Origin: UBA11051 sp964390495
Lineage (GTDB): Bacteria; Armatimonadota; Zipacnadia; Zipacnadales; UBA11051
Reading direction: 5' to 3'
Assembly: GCA_964390495.1 (NCBI GenBank)
Contig: CAYMIN010000021.1
Span: 1-64,000 of the forward strand
DNA: 64,000 bases
Part shown: positions 34,521-42,029 of the stretch, piece by piece
Numbering within the stretch: position 1 is the first letter of the stretch
Layout of the letters: each line of letters starts with the position of its first letter
Translations under genes and position numbers: made by a program
The notes under the pieces: generated by a model
What the model was told of the DNA's origin: nothing
The model's database searches: none
What the model saw: only the letters and a program-made list of their open reading frames with translations

Positions 34521-34742
34521 CTAGAGGATGTGCTCCAGGAGCCGCTCGTTGGCACGGCGCACGATGCTGCTCACCAGCTCGCTCGGAATCATCCCCCCGG
34601 CAAGCTCCGGAAAGTCCTCGCGCACGGTTCTCATCACCGCCTGATGGTGGCTGGCGGCCACATATTCGGCCAGGGCTTGCTCCAGATGCCTGCGGTCAAG
34701 CCAATTGACAAAGGCGTGTTTGATGCTGGTGAAGATGCTCAT
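34521..34742 (-). CDS. Small unknown protein
   Basis: A 73-residue protein that I do not recognise. It starts MSIFTSIKHAFVNWLDRRHL and ends NERLLEHIL, helical and without membrane segments. An AGGAGAAAACC sequence precedes the ATG. It lies at the 3' end of the minus-strand phage-like block, behind a terminator at 34795-34839, so it seems to be transcribed separately. Confidence 0.5.
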   Translation of the reverse strand: MSIFTSIKHAFVNWLDRRHLEQALAEYVAASHHQAVMRTVREDFPELAGGMIPSELVSSIVRRANERLLEHIL

Positions 34743-34794
34743 GGTTTTCTCCTAGTGGTGTCGAGCCGGAAGCCCGACCTATGGGATGGTGGAC

Positions 34795-34839
34795 GAAAAA
34801 AGCAGCGCGCCCGGCCGCAAATCGGCGGCTCAGGCGCGC
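34795..34839 (-). terminator. Rho-independent terminator
   Basis: Minus-strand stem GCGCGCC / GGCGCGC (arms 34833-34839 and 34805-34811) followed by TGCTTTTTT. It closes transcription from the lysin side. Confidence 0.7.
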
Positions 34840-34892
34840 ATGGTCAGCTAAGCTGTAGGCAGTCAGATTACGGGTTGCGTGAGACTTCGGCG

Positions 34893-34972
34893 GCCTAACC
34901 CCCTACCCCCTTCCGGGTACCCGCTGCGCAGGAGTGGGTGCGGGAAGGGAAAACTGAAGGGGGATAGGTAGC
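34893..34972. repeat. Family B with nested palindrome
   Basis: CCTAACCCCCTACCCCCTTC, loop GGGTACCCGCTGCGCAGGAG, then GGGGGATAGG. The stretch 34973-35123 shows nothing else. Confidence 0.8.
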
Positions 34973-35123
34973 GGGGCATCAAAGGCAAATGGGCTACGGG
35001 TACGGCCGGAGCAGAGAGTGAAGTCTAGAGCTGAAGAACGAGCCGATAGGCTGTTGCGTCACGCGCCATATTCCGCCAGGGCCAGTGTATGCAGCCTGAT
35101 TACATCGTCTGTCGTTAGAGGGC

Positions 35124-35321
35124 TCACCATTTGGCTAGTTCGGTAAGGGCCTCGCGGTTGCGCTCCCCGAATCTTTTGGCAGCTTCGTCAACCGCCGATT
35201 TCCTCGCTGACGACGGCGGCGTTGAGGGTGGCCTAGGCCGGCGGCGAGAGGGCTGGTCTGTCTTGGGGTTGGTGGGTGGCATTTTGCGTTTTCCCGCTCT
35301 CAAACTAGCACATGGCGTCAC
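35124..35321 (-). CDS. Small basic protein, doubtful
   Basis: Up to 65 residues (52 from the internal ATG, MPPTNPKTDQPSRRRPRPP). The first part is a Pro/Arg/Ser-rich disordered tail and the last 22 residues (SAVDEAAKRFGERNREALTE) form a likely helix. The ribosome binding site is weak. It lies between the endolysin gene and a terminator on the same strand, which argues mildly for reality. No family recognised. Confidence 0.3.
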   Translation of the reverse strand: MTPCASLRAGKRKMPPTNPKTDQPSRRRPRPPSTPPSSARKSAVDEAAKRFGERNREALTELAKW

Positions 35322-35390
35322 TGGCGATGATTCTTGGACATAATACTATACTGCCGGAGGTTCATGGTCAAGTGCGAGGTAGGGTACCGA

Positions 35391-36155
35391 CTAACTCGAA
35401 GCTGGCTCGCGGCGGCGCAGGTAGATGGTGCCGGTGGCGGCTAGGTCGTCGGCAATTACCTCGCAGCCCAAGGCCTCCGCCAACGCCCGTAAATCGCAGC
35501 GCGTGACCCCCGCCTCCAGCGCCGCCTGACACGCAATCGGCTCATCACCGGGCAGCAGCACAACCTCAAGGTGTGACTGTGGCGCATTCATTCTCGTCTC
35601 CAACTCCTGCCGCGCCCAGGCGCGGCTGATGTGATTGCCGGGGCAACTCTTGTAGGCGACATCGCGATGCAGAAACAGCCGCTGCGGGGGCAAATGGTAC
35701 AGCTTGTGCACCGCCGCCAGTACCCACAGAGCAGTGTCTAAAGCCGGTGGTAGCGGATCAATAGGCTGGGCGTCGAAATCGCCGATGGTCTCGAGGCCGA
35801 AAGCATAGCGATTGAGAAACTGGCGATCGGGATAGGCCAGGCGCTTCACGTCATCCGGCACCTGGTTCCAGTTCTTTGCGATGTGGGCATGAGCGTAGTT
35901 GGTGGCTGAGAGCGGGCGGGCATTATAGACCTTGCCATCCGGGGCGGCGTAGGCGTTGGCCCCGATGTCGCGCCAGCCGCGTGAATTAACGTGGTAGCTG
36001 CGGATGTTCTCGATGGTGGCGAGGCCGCGGTAGTCCTGGGCCCGGGGCCGGTAGGTATGATGCAACACCGTGGCCTTGATCACGCGGGCCGGCCGCTGCT
36101 TAGGCAGGTACTCCTCGACAAAAGCCGCGAGGCTGTAAGGCTTGATCTGGATCAT
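35391..36155 (-). CDS. N-acetylmuramoyl-L-alanine amidase (endolysin-like, Amidase_2)
   Basis: A 254-residue cell-wall amidase. ATG 36155 has AAGGAGAC upstream; longer in-frame starts lie in a family C repeat and are rejected. The zinc ligands fit the T7-lysozyme/PGRP fold: LHHTYRP (first His), LHRDVAYKSCPGN (second His and Cys), with the IGANAYAAPDGKVYNARPLS strand between. The C-terminal part (about 205-254) is a small domain, perhaps Cu-amine-oxidase-N-like or wall-binding. There is no signal peptide and a holin-like gene lies 176 bp upstream, so a phage lysis cassette is likely. Confidence 0.85.
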   Translation of the reverse strand: MIQIKPYSLAAFVEEYLPKQRPARVIKATVLHHTYRPRAQDYRGLATIENIRSYHVNSRGWRDIGANAYAAPDGKVYNARPLSATNYAHAHIAKNWNQVPDDVKRLAYPDRQFLNRYAFGLETIGDFDAQPIDPLPPALDTALWVLAAVHKLYHLPPQRLFLHRDVAYKSCPGNHISRAWARQELETRMNAPQSHLEVVLLPGDEPIACQAALEAGVTRCDLRALAEALGCEVIADDLAATGTIYLRRREPASS

Positions 36156-36185
36156 GTTTGATGTCTCCTTACGACGAGTAGCAGG

Positions 36186-36245
36186 GGGGAACTTTTTGCA
36201 AAAAGTTCCCCCCTGCAACCCCCTTCAAAAACACTTTGAAAGTTT
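36186..36245. repeat. Family C element
   Basis: GGGGGGAACTTTTTGC / AAAAAGTTCCCCCC hairpin followed by the CCCCCTTCAAAAACACTTT arm, between the holin-like and amidase genes. Confidence 0.85.
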
Positions 36246-36331
36246 CTTGCCCGACGGGGCAGCTTCTGTTTCGCAGTCAGTTCCGCAATCGGGTTGCTAT
36301 CCGGAGCAGCGAATCCCCGGCCCACGGAGGC

Positions 36332-36652
36332 CTAGCCGACCAGGTCGCGCCAGGCCTGTTTGAGGCCGAGCTTGTCGGTGGTCTCGTGGTAGCCGAGGGC
36401 AGCCAGGAAGATGCCCAGCCAGGTGGCCGCCAGTTGACCGGCACCACCGGATGAGCCGCCTGCGGCATTAGCGCCGACGGCCAGCACCAGGCTGACCAGC
36501 GCGGCGGCCAACAGCTTCTTGGCCTTCGCGTAATCAGGCGGCTGCCACAGATAGCGCTTGACTAGCTGCAGGATCAGCTCGGCCACCACGCCGCCGAGCA
36601 GATAGAGCTGCCATTCCGGTAAGGCGAGCAGGAATTGCGTGATTTCAGACAT
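36332..36652 (-). CDS. Holin-like small membrane protein
   Basis: A 106-residue protein from ATG 36652 (AAAAGGAGC upstream). Two hydrophobic segments, LYLLGGVVAELILQL (about 16-30) and KLLAAALVSLVLAVGANAA (about 45-64), and a third weakly hydrophobic one (LAATWLGIFLAALGY), are followed by a charged tail (TDKLGLKQAWRDL). This size and layout fit phage holins, and the next gene on the strand is an endolysin-type amidase. Name by context; no holin family match can be shown by eye. Confidence 0.6.
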   Translation of the reverse strand: MSEITQFLLALPEWQLYLLGGVVAELILQLVKRYLWQPPDYAKAKKLLAAALVSLVLAVGANAAGGSSGGAGQLAATWLGIFLAALGYHETTDKLGLKQAWRDLVG

Positions 36653-36712
36653 AGTTGGATGCTCCTTTTCGAGATAAGGCGTCTGGATGGTGGTAACTAG
36701 GGAAGGCAACGG

Positions 36713-37165
36713 CGAGCCTCACCCTAGCCCTCTCCCGCACGCGGGAGAGGGGATAACGGCAACGGCACGGGCGCATGCCATGCGCCCCCACAGGTTGGCA
36801 TCCTCGCCGTGAGGAGGGGCCGGCTGAGCGTAGCGAAACCGGCCCGTGTCCTGTTACAGGTTAGGCCGCATGGTGCCAGGTCCCGGGCCAGTCTCAGGTG
36901 TGTTCGGCTGCGCCGCACACACCTTCGGCAGGCCCCTCCATAAGGCAAGGGCAAGGATAACGGCAACGGCGCCTAACCCCCTGCCCCCCCTTCCCTGGTA
37001 GGGAAGGGGGGAATCAAAGGGGGGATAGGTCGTGTGGGAAGGGGGGAATCAAAGGGGGGATAGGTCGGCGCAAGAAGGCCGAGGTACACGAGGCATCAGG
37101 GGCACAGTTCCTAAAGGGACGGTCCCCCCGTTGGAGGGTTCTGAGACAGCTCCCCGAGGGCACTA
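36713..37165. repeat. Repeat mosaic (A, I, B, B, F)
   Basis: A with CGCACGCGG-type loop at 36716-36752, an 81-bp element I at 36869-36949, two B halves at 36970-37030 and 37035-37067, and F (GGGACGGTCCCCC) at about 37117. Confidence 0.8.
36869..36949. repeat. Family I element, copy 1
   Basis: An 81-bp sequence (CATGGTGCCAGG ... CCATAAGGCAAG) with a GTGTG...CACAC hairpin. A copy with about five differences lies at 45318-45398. Confidence 0.8.
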
Positions 37166-37450
37166 CTGCGTCAGGCGGTCGAGCTTGGCCTCGATGCGGT
37201 CGAGCTGGTGGCGGATGGCGCGGAGTTCGCTCTGCAGCTCCGGCCGCGGCATGTAGGTCTCGTCCAACTCCCCCTTCGACCAGTGAATGTTGGCGTCATT
37301 GATGTGGTCCTCGACCGCCTGGCTCTGGGCGGCGTGGTAGCCGGCGAAGCCGACGATGATGGTCAGAAGCACGATCGCCAGGCCGAGGGTAATCGTCGAG
37401 GCCTTGGATATGGTGTAATTGCCGTTGTGGTCCGGACTGAAGATTGTCAT
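37163..37450 (-). CDS. Small TM plus coiled-coil protein (phage-like)
   Basis: A 95-residue protein from ATG 37450 (GGAGCC upstream). One hydrophobic helix (ITLGLAIVLLTIIVGFAGYH, about 19-38) is followed by a charged coiled-coil tail ending in RHQLDRIEAKLDRL. With the holin-like gene 511 bp further along the strand, a spanin-like or accessory lysis role is possible; I do not recognise the family. A tract of repeats lies between them. Confidence 0.5.
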   Translation of the reverse strand: MTIFSPDHNGNYTISKASTITLGLAIVLLTIIVGFAGYHAAQSQAVEDHINDANIHWSKGELDETYMPRPELQSELRAIRHQLDRIEAKLDRLTQ

Positions 37451-37596
37451 TGCAGGCTCCATCTTGAGTGGTGTACTATATATGGTCGGGGAGGAGGAAT
37501 CGGTCGGTAAACTGAGCAATGTAGTGGTATAATGTGCAAGAGCGTCTAATCGCTGGATATGTTGTTGTGATAGACGAAAACGAAGGGGTGAATCAG

Positions 37597-38169
37597 ATGC
37601 AAAGAAACAAAGGCTTTACCTTGATTGAGTTGTTGGTGGTGATCGCGATTATCGCGATCCTGGCGGCGATTCTGTTTCCGGTCTTCGCCCGCGCGCGGGA
37701 GAAGGCGCGGCAGACGAACTGCCTCAACAACCAGAAGCAGAATGGCCTGGGACTGCTGATGTATGCGCAGGACTATGACGAGACGTTCTTCAACTACCGC
37801 ATTGACAGCAGCGCGGGAGCGACCTATTGGTACGTGCTCATCCAGCCATACGTGAAGAACACGCAGATCCAGCTTTGCCCCAGCGCCAGTGGCAGCAGGG
37901 GCTATCCGTGCGACTACGGGTTCAATCACGTGTATCTGGGCTACCTGGCGATGGCCAAGATCACTGAGCCGGCCGAGACCTTCGCCTTCGGCGAGACCTT
38001 CGGCATGATGTATCTGGGGCGGCCCGGCAATGATGACGCCAATACCGTATATGACCGCCATAACGAGGGGGCTAACTACAGCTTCTGCGACGGTCACGCC
38101 AAGTGGCTGCAGGAGACTGAAGTGAACTGCGAAACGGGCCGGGTCAAGTACTACGTGGCGCAGCGCTAG
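37597..38169 (+). CDS. DUF1559 pseudopilin-like protein, H-X9-DG
   Basis: A 190-residue member of the family found at 2593-6365, here alone among phage-like genes and on the opposite strand to them. Leader MQRNKGFTLIELLVVIAII, PVFARAREKARQTN, YAQDYDETFFNY, LCPSAS and the terminal HNEGANYSFCDGHAKW (H-X9-DG) are all present. I chose ATG 37597, with CGAAGGGG upstream, over one 63 bp earlier. Its own promoter is not obvious. The location suggests either insertion of phage-like genes around it or its own transposition. Confidence 0.85.
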   Translation: MQRNKGFTLIELLVVIAIIAILAAILFPVFARAREKARQTNCLNNQKQNGLGLLMYAQDYDETFFNYRIDSSAGATYWYVLIQPYVKNTQIQLCPSASGSRGYPCDYGFNHVYLGYLAMAKITEPAETFAFGETFGMMYLGRPGNDDANTVYDRHNEGANYSFCDGHAKWLQETEVNCETGRVKYYVAQR

Positions 38170-38219
38170 GCTTGGCGGCATCCGCTCGAGCGTGAGCAGT
38201 CACGGCAGGGCGCGATAAA

Positions 38220-39287
38220 TCAGGCCCCTACATACACCCCGGGTTTTGCGGGCTGGCGATGCTCGTGCTGCCACCCCAGCAGCGTAGTCAGGCTCTGATA
38301 GACCATGTCAATAGTTATCGCCTGCAGGCACTCCAGCTTGCAGGCGATGTGCTGATGGCCCTCGAAACACGGCGCGCAAGGCACCCCCTCGGCGATAAGG
38401 TCAAGATGGCTCTCGTAAAGGCCGGTGCGCAGGCGCGGCGGTATCGCCCCGAAGATCCCCACGAAAGGTACCCCCAAGCAGCCGCAGAGGTGCAAAAAGC
38501 CGGTATCGGGCGTCACCGCAGCCCGGCAGCTAGACAGTATCGCCGCCACCGTCGCCAAGGGCAGGCCGAAAGCCCGCAGGAGGGGATGCGGAATTGAGGC
38601 CGCGTAAGGCGGCCGCTTTTCAGCATCGCAAAGGACCACCTGGTGGCCCTGTGATATCAGGCGCCGGGCCAGTTCCAGAGCCCGCGGTATCAGCCAACTG
38701 CGGTGGGGATACTTGCCGCGCATGCAAATGGCGATTGGCCTATCCCCCAACCCCCTTCCCCCTCCCTCTTCCCTAATAGGGAAGGGGGCTAGAGGGTTAG
38801 GAGCCGTTACCATTGCGGCGGCGCGTTCATCTGCTCTGGTTGGGTTGTATGCAGGCAATTTGCCGGCCGGCACACCCAAGGCCTGCGCGAATAGCCTGGT
38901 GCGGTCGGTGCGGTTGGCCTGCGGGTGACGCTCGACATAGTTGCTCAACTCAATCAGCGGCTGCATGGAAGTGACGGCGTCCTCAAGAGACAGCGCCCGG
39001 TCAAGGTCCGCGAAACGCGACAGCAGCGCGGTGTACTCGGGCGGTGTCGCCAGGCTGATGCGCAGATCGGGCCGCTGCTGTTTGAGCGCGGCGATGGCGC
39101 AGGTAATCATCAGGCAGTCGCCCAGGCCGGCATCGCGGCGGATGGTGAAGGCACTACCGGACGGAAGTCTGGCCGGCACCCAGGAATCGGCCTCGGCTAG
39201 GCGGTAGGTGAGGGGGTGGTGCTGCCACTCGCGGCCCTTGAGGCGGTGGCGATGGCGCAGGGGTACGAGCACTGGTGCCAGTGTCAA
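38220..39287 (-). CDS. GT9 (heptosyltransferase-like) protein with in-frame repeat
   Basis: A 355-residue GT-B protein of family 9. TIRRDAGLGDCLMITCAIAA is the N-terminal nucleotide-sugar fold. SSCRAAVTPDTGFLHLCGCLGVPFVGIFG is the C-terminal signature of heptosyltransferases (D-T/S-G-x-x-H). The start is TTG 39287 with AAGGAGA upstream. A family B repeat is inserted in frame at 38737-38812 (NPLAPFPIREEGGGR), between the domains. It lies among phage-like genes; phage-borne sugar-transfer enzymes exist, but a cellular origin is equally possible. Confidence 0.85.
   Translation of the reverse strand: MTLAPVLVPLRHRHRLKGREWQHHPLTYRLAEADSWVPARLPSGSAFTIRRDAGLGDCLMITCAIAALKQQRPDLRISLATPPEYTALLSRFADLDRALSLEDAVTSMQPLIELSNYVERHPQANRTDRTRLFAQALGVPAGKLPAYNPTRADERAAAMVTAPNPLAPFPIREEGGGRGLGDRPIAICMRGKYPHRSWLIPRALELARRLISQGHQVVLCDAEKRPPYAASIPHPLLRAFGLPLATVAAILSSCRAAVTPDTGFLHLCGCLGVPFVGIFGAIPPRLRTGLYESHLDLIAEGVPCAPCFEGHQHIACKLECLQAITIDMVYQSLTTLLGWQHEHRQPAKPGVYVGA
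38737..38812. repeat. In-frame family B copy in the GT9 gene
   Basis: Read on the minus strand, CCTAACCCTCTAGCCCCCTT ... GGGGGATAGG encodes PNPLAPFPIREEG and then GLGDR, with an extra GGGGG stretch that restores frame. Confidence 0.85.
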
Positions 39288-39335
39288 TTTTTTCTCCTTA
39301 CGAAACTTTTCGCAGGTGGCGGAAGGGCGAGCCTC

Positions 39336-39435
39336 CCCCCGACCTATCCCCCTTTGCTTCCCGCTTCCCGCACTACCTATCCCCCCTTTGCTTCCCCCCT
39401 TCCCTACTAGGGAAGGGGGGCTAGGGGGTTAGGCA
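39336..39435. repeat. Family B elements, partly duplicated
   Basis: Two CCTATCCCCCTTTGCTTCCC halves at about 39340 and 39377 followed by a full loop CCCTACTAGGG and GGGGGTTAGG. Confidence 0.8.
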
Positions 39436-39446
39436 GTATTAACGCA

Positions 39447-40157
39447 TCACACTGCGCCTAAAAAGCCGTGGCGGGTCCAGGAGTAAGCGAAGTCCTGGGG
39501 ATAGCCGCTGGTGTTGGTGGCGGCTAGCTCGAAGCCGCCGGCGGCATAGGCCTGCTTGACTTCACAGTCGAAATGCTCGCCGACGATCTGCAGGTCAATC
39601 GCGCCCGGGACGATGAAGCCGGCGACCTCGCTATGGTCCACCGGCACGGTGATGGTCGCGCCCGAGGGGACCTGCTCGACACAGCCTTCGCCCTCGGCGG
39701 CGGCGATCTCCAGCAGCCTCAGGTTGCGGTCCACGCCCGCGGCGTCATTGTCGAAGTCGGTGACCGCGCCGCCGGCATCGAGGGTGAGGGTGCCGAGGAA
39801 GATCGCGCCGGCCGGGCCGCCGGCGGCGGGCTGAGCGATGAAGGCCACGCTGCCCTCGTCCGGAGACTGCGCGGTGGTGGTGGCGAAGATGTAGTTGGTG
39901 AGATCGTCGGTCAGGCCGGTGATGTCCTGGGCTGCCGTGGTCTTGCACCAGCAGCCGGCAACCAGCCCCTGGCCGGCGCTGACCTGCTTGGATTCGCTGA
40001 TCTGCCAGCCGCTGAGGGCACCGTCGGCCATGATCTGCTGCAGGAAGTTGCCGAGGATGCGGTCGAGGCTGTCGGCGATGCGGTTGTGGTGCTCCGGCTC
40101 GATGAAATCGTCGGCCACCACGCCGGTGGGTAAGCCGTAGATGTTGGTCTGGGCCAT
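39447..40157 (-). CDS. Virion-like structural protein
   Basis: A 236-residue protein beginning MAQTNIYGLPTGVVADDFIE, with HHNRIADSLDRILGNFLQQI and a beta-rich remainder (LSGWQISESKQVSAGQGLVA, ATITVPVDHSEVAGFIVPGA). N-termini of this kind (short polar start, then an A-D-S-L-D-R-I helix) are common in phage tail-fibre or collar-type proteins of uncultivated bacteria. I name it by context with the 42030 tail gene and lysis genes on the same strand. CCAAGGAGG precedes the ATG. Confidence 0.5.
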   Translation of the reverse strand: MAQTNIYGLPTGVVADDFIEPEHHNRIADSLDRILGNFLQQIMADGALSGWQISESKQVSAGQGLVAGCWCKTTAAQDITGLTDDLTNYIFATTTAQSPDEGSVAFIAQPAAGGPAGAIFLGTLTLDAGGAVTDFDNDAAGVDRNLRLLEIAAAEGEGCVEQVPSGATITVPVDHSEVAGFIVPGAIDLQIVGEHFDCEVKQAYAAGGFELAATNTSGYPQDFAYSWTRHGFLGAV

Positions 40158-40180
40158 TGAAGTCCTCCTTGGTACTGCTA

Positions 40181-40215
40181 TGCAAACGCAAACCGCACCT
40201 CGCGAGGAGGTGCGG
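40181..40215 (-). terminator. Possible terminator/hairpin
   Basis: CCGCACCTC (40193-40201) pairs with GAGGTGCGG (40207-40215). On the minus strand it is followed by TTTGCGTTTGC, upstream of the virion-like gene. Confidence 0.5.
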
Positions 40216-40227
40216 TGGAAACGGCGA

Positions 40228-40296
40228 CCAGGGGAGAACTTTTTTACAAAAAAGTTCTCCCCTGGACCCCTCTCAAAAAACTTTGTGAGGGGGAGG
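40228..40296. repeat. Family C element
   Basis: GGGGAGAACTTTTTTAC / AAAAAAGTTCTCCCC hairpin plus the CCCCTCTCAAAAAACTTTG arm, between two minus-strand genes. Confidence 0.85.
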
Positions 40297-40372
40297 CTTA
40301 GGAATACAACGGTTCTCGCTAGGCTTCCTGAAAGCCTATCCCAGGGGATATGTTTGTTGTGGCGGCTTGGTA

Positions 40373-40591
40373 TTAGTCGGGGCTATAGCGGGCGATGGCA
40401 TAGCGGCTGCGGGCGTAGAGGCCATATCTGTGGTCCGCCGCCTCGGAGTGGAAATAGCGGTTGAGCATACGCGGGCGGCCACCGGCGGCGGGGCCTTTAG
40501 TCGGCTCGCGGTCGGCGAGGGTTGCGGCATTCTTCTGCGCGGGTCGCACGCGGCCGTCTATGATGCGTCTGAGCAAGTCAAGCTCGTTCAT
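40373..40591 (-). CDS. Small unknown protein in the phage-like block
   Basis: A 72-residue basic protein (MNELDLLRRIIDGRVRPAQK ... YGLYARSRYAIARY). An AGAGGAC sequence lies about 12 bp before the ATG. No family recognised. It lies between the Fic gene and the virion-like gene on their strand and could be a phage morphogenesis protein; this is only context. Confidence 0.45.
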   Translation of the reverse strand: MNELDLLRRIIDGRVRPAQKNAATLADREPTKGPAAGGRPRMLNRYFHSEAADHRYGLYARSRYAIARYSPD

Positions 40592-40649
40592 GGGTATCAG
40601 TCCTCTGTCCGTAACGGGGAGGTCGGGTTGGAAGCCCGACGGTGCGATG

Positions 40650-41885
40650 TTATAGCGGTTCGGTGCCCTCGAGGAATAGCTGGATGTAATCGTCGTATTG
40701 GTAGCGGCGGTGGCGCTGCTGTCCGGTAATCTCCCTCAACAGGCCCGCAGCCTCGAAACTGGCGATCAGTTTGTCAGCAGTAGGCTGCGAGACACCAAGG
40801 GCCTGCTGTATGTCTCCGGAGGCGATGACCGGCTCCTGACATAAGTAGTCGAGCAGGGCCACCGCGTATTTGCTCCTGAACGCTTCGACTACTTGGCGGT
40901 GTCTTCCATACAGTTCGCATACTTCCCTGACGGTAGCGACCGCGAGCGCTGCAACTTCAGCGACGCCGCGCAGAAAAAACCCGAGCCATCCCTCCCAATC
41001 GCCACTGGCGCTAACAGCATTCAGTCTCTGGTAATACTCAGCCCGGTGCTGCTTGAAGAAGTAGCTGGTGTATAGCAGCGGCTGGTCGAGAGTCTCCTGC
41101 TGACATAGGTAAAAGGGAATAAGCAAGCGGCCGATACGCCCGTTTCCATCCGCGAACGGATGGATCATCTCGAACTGGCAGTGAATCATGGCGGTCTTGA
41201 CCAGAACCGGTAACTGGCTTTCGGCGTGAAGGAACCTCTCCAACTCGTCGAGACAATCAAGCATCTGCGGGCCCGGAGGGGGCGGTATGTAAGTCGCCTG
41301 CTCGATCGGTGAGCCGAGGGCACCGATGTGGACTTGGGTTGTCCTGAATTCGCCGGGCTGTTTGTCTTGCCCTCGCACTCCGCCCATGAGTATCCGGTGC
41401 AGCTCGCGGATTAGACGCAGCGAGAGGGGCAACTGCTGTAATCGGTCCAGCCCATAGTGCATCGTTTGTACATAGTTGATGCCCTCCGCGATGTCATCGC
41501 CCGGGAAGGCGCCGCGGCCCTCCTCACGGTCGAAGAGGCGGCCCTGCAAAGCCCCGGGGGCTACGTTCTCATATTGCAGTACATCCAGCAGGGATGCTTG
41601 TGAGCCCTCTATCTGTGCGCTCAGTACCGTTTCCTTGCGCACGTACATGTCCACGAGGAGCTGCATATTGAGCGTTGGTGGTTCAAGGTGTCTTAACTCA
41701 CCCAAGGCCCCTTCGGCCTTCAGTAGCAGGTCCAGTATCGCAGGCTCGGCCAGATTGACCGGCGGGTCAGGAGGCAGGGGATAGGGCACAAAGGCATAGT
41801 GCCCTTGCTCCTGGTTTATCTGCACGTAGTAACCGGCTCGTGGCACTTCGCGCGCCATCAGCTTCGCCACCATCACATTAGTCAC
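40650..41885 (-). CDS. Fic-domain AMPylase with winged-helix C-terminus
   Basis: A 411-residue Fic protein. The active-site motif H242-P-F-A-D-G-N-G-R-I-G-R253 is intact. The inhibitory motif S89-A-Q-I-E-G94 marks an N-terminal inhibitory helix (class II). The C-terminal part (about 345-405, LLDYLCQEPVIASGDIQQAL, QPTADKLIASFEAAGLLREI) is a winged-helix DNA-binding domain. Fic enzymes transfer AMP or other NMPs to proteins. The gene opens at GTG 41885, with an ATG four codons on as alternative. Four copies of a TACTTTTCTTAC element lie just upstream, likely its operator. Confidence 0.9.
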   Translation of the reverse strand: MTNVMVAKLMAREVPRAGYYVQINQEQGHYAFVPYPLPPDPPVNLAEPAILDLLLKAEGALGELRHLEPPTLNMQLLVDMYVRKETVLSAQIEGSQASLLDVLQYENVAPGALQGRLFDREEGRGAFPGDDIAEGINYVQTMHYGLDRLQQLPLSLRLIRELHRILMGGVRGQDKQPGEFRTTQVHIGALGSPIEQATYIPPPPGPQMLDCLDELERFLHAESQLPVLVKTAMIHCQFEMIHPFADGNGRIGRLLIPFYLCQQETLDQPLLYTSYFFKQHRAEYYQRLNAVSASGDWEGWLGFFLRGVAEVAALAVATVREVCELYGRHRQVVEAFRSKYAVALLDYLCQEPVIASGDIQQALGVSQPTADKLIASFEAAGLLREITGQQRHRRYQYDDYIQLFLEGTEPL

Positions 41886-41909
41886 AGATTGTTAGCAAGT
41901 CGGTGTTAT

Positions 41910-42001
41910 TATACTTTTCTTACAGCATGAAGTCAAGGGTATAAGAAAAGTATTCAGCCTAATACTTTTCTTACACAGCGATATTAGGTGCGTAAGAAAA
42001 G
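41910..42001. promoter_or_regulatory. Four alternating operator-like sites
   Basis: TATACTTTTCTTAC at 41910-41923, its inverse at 41940-41953, AATACTTTTCTTAC at 41961-41974 and the inverse GTAAGAAAAG at 41992-42001. Sites 2 and 3 form a 13-bp perfect inverted repeat. They fill the gap between the fic gene and the tail gene. Confidence 0.75.
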
Positions 42002-42029
42002 AGCAGTTGAACGAACTGTCAATTTATTA

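Noticed and set aside
36332..36652. Longer frame starting at 36709 for the holin-like gene
   Set aside because: The ribosome binding site AAAAGGAGC fits ATG 36652, and the extra residues come from low-quality upstream DNA.
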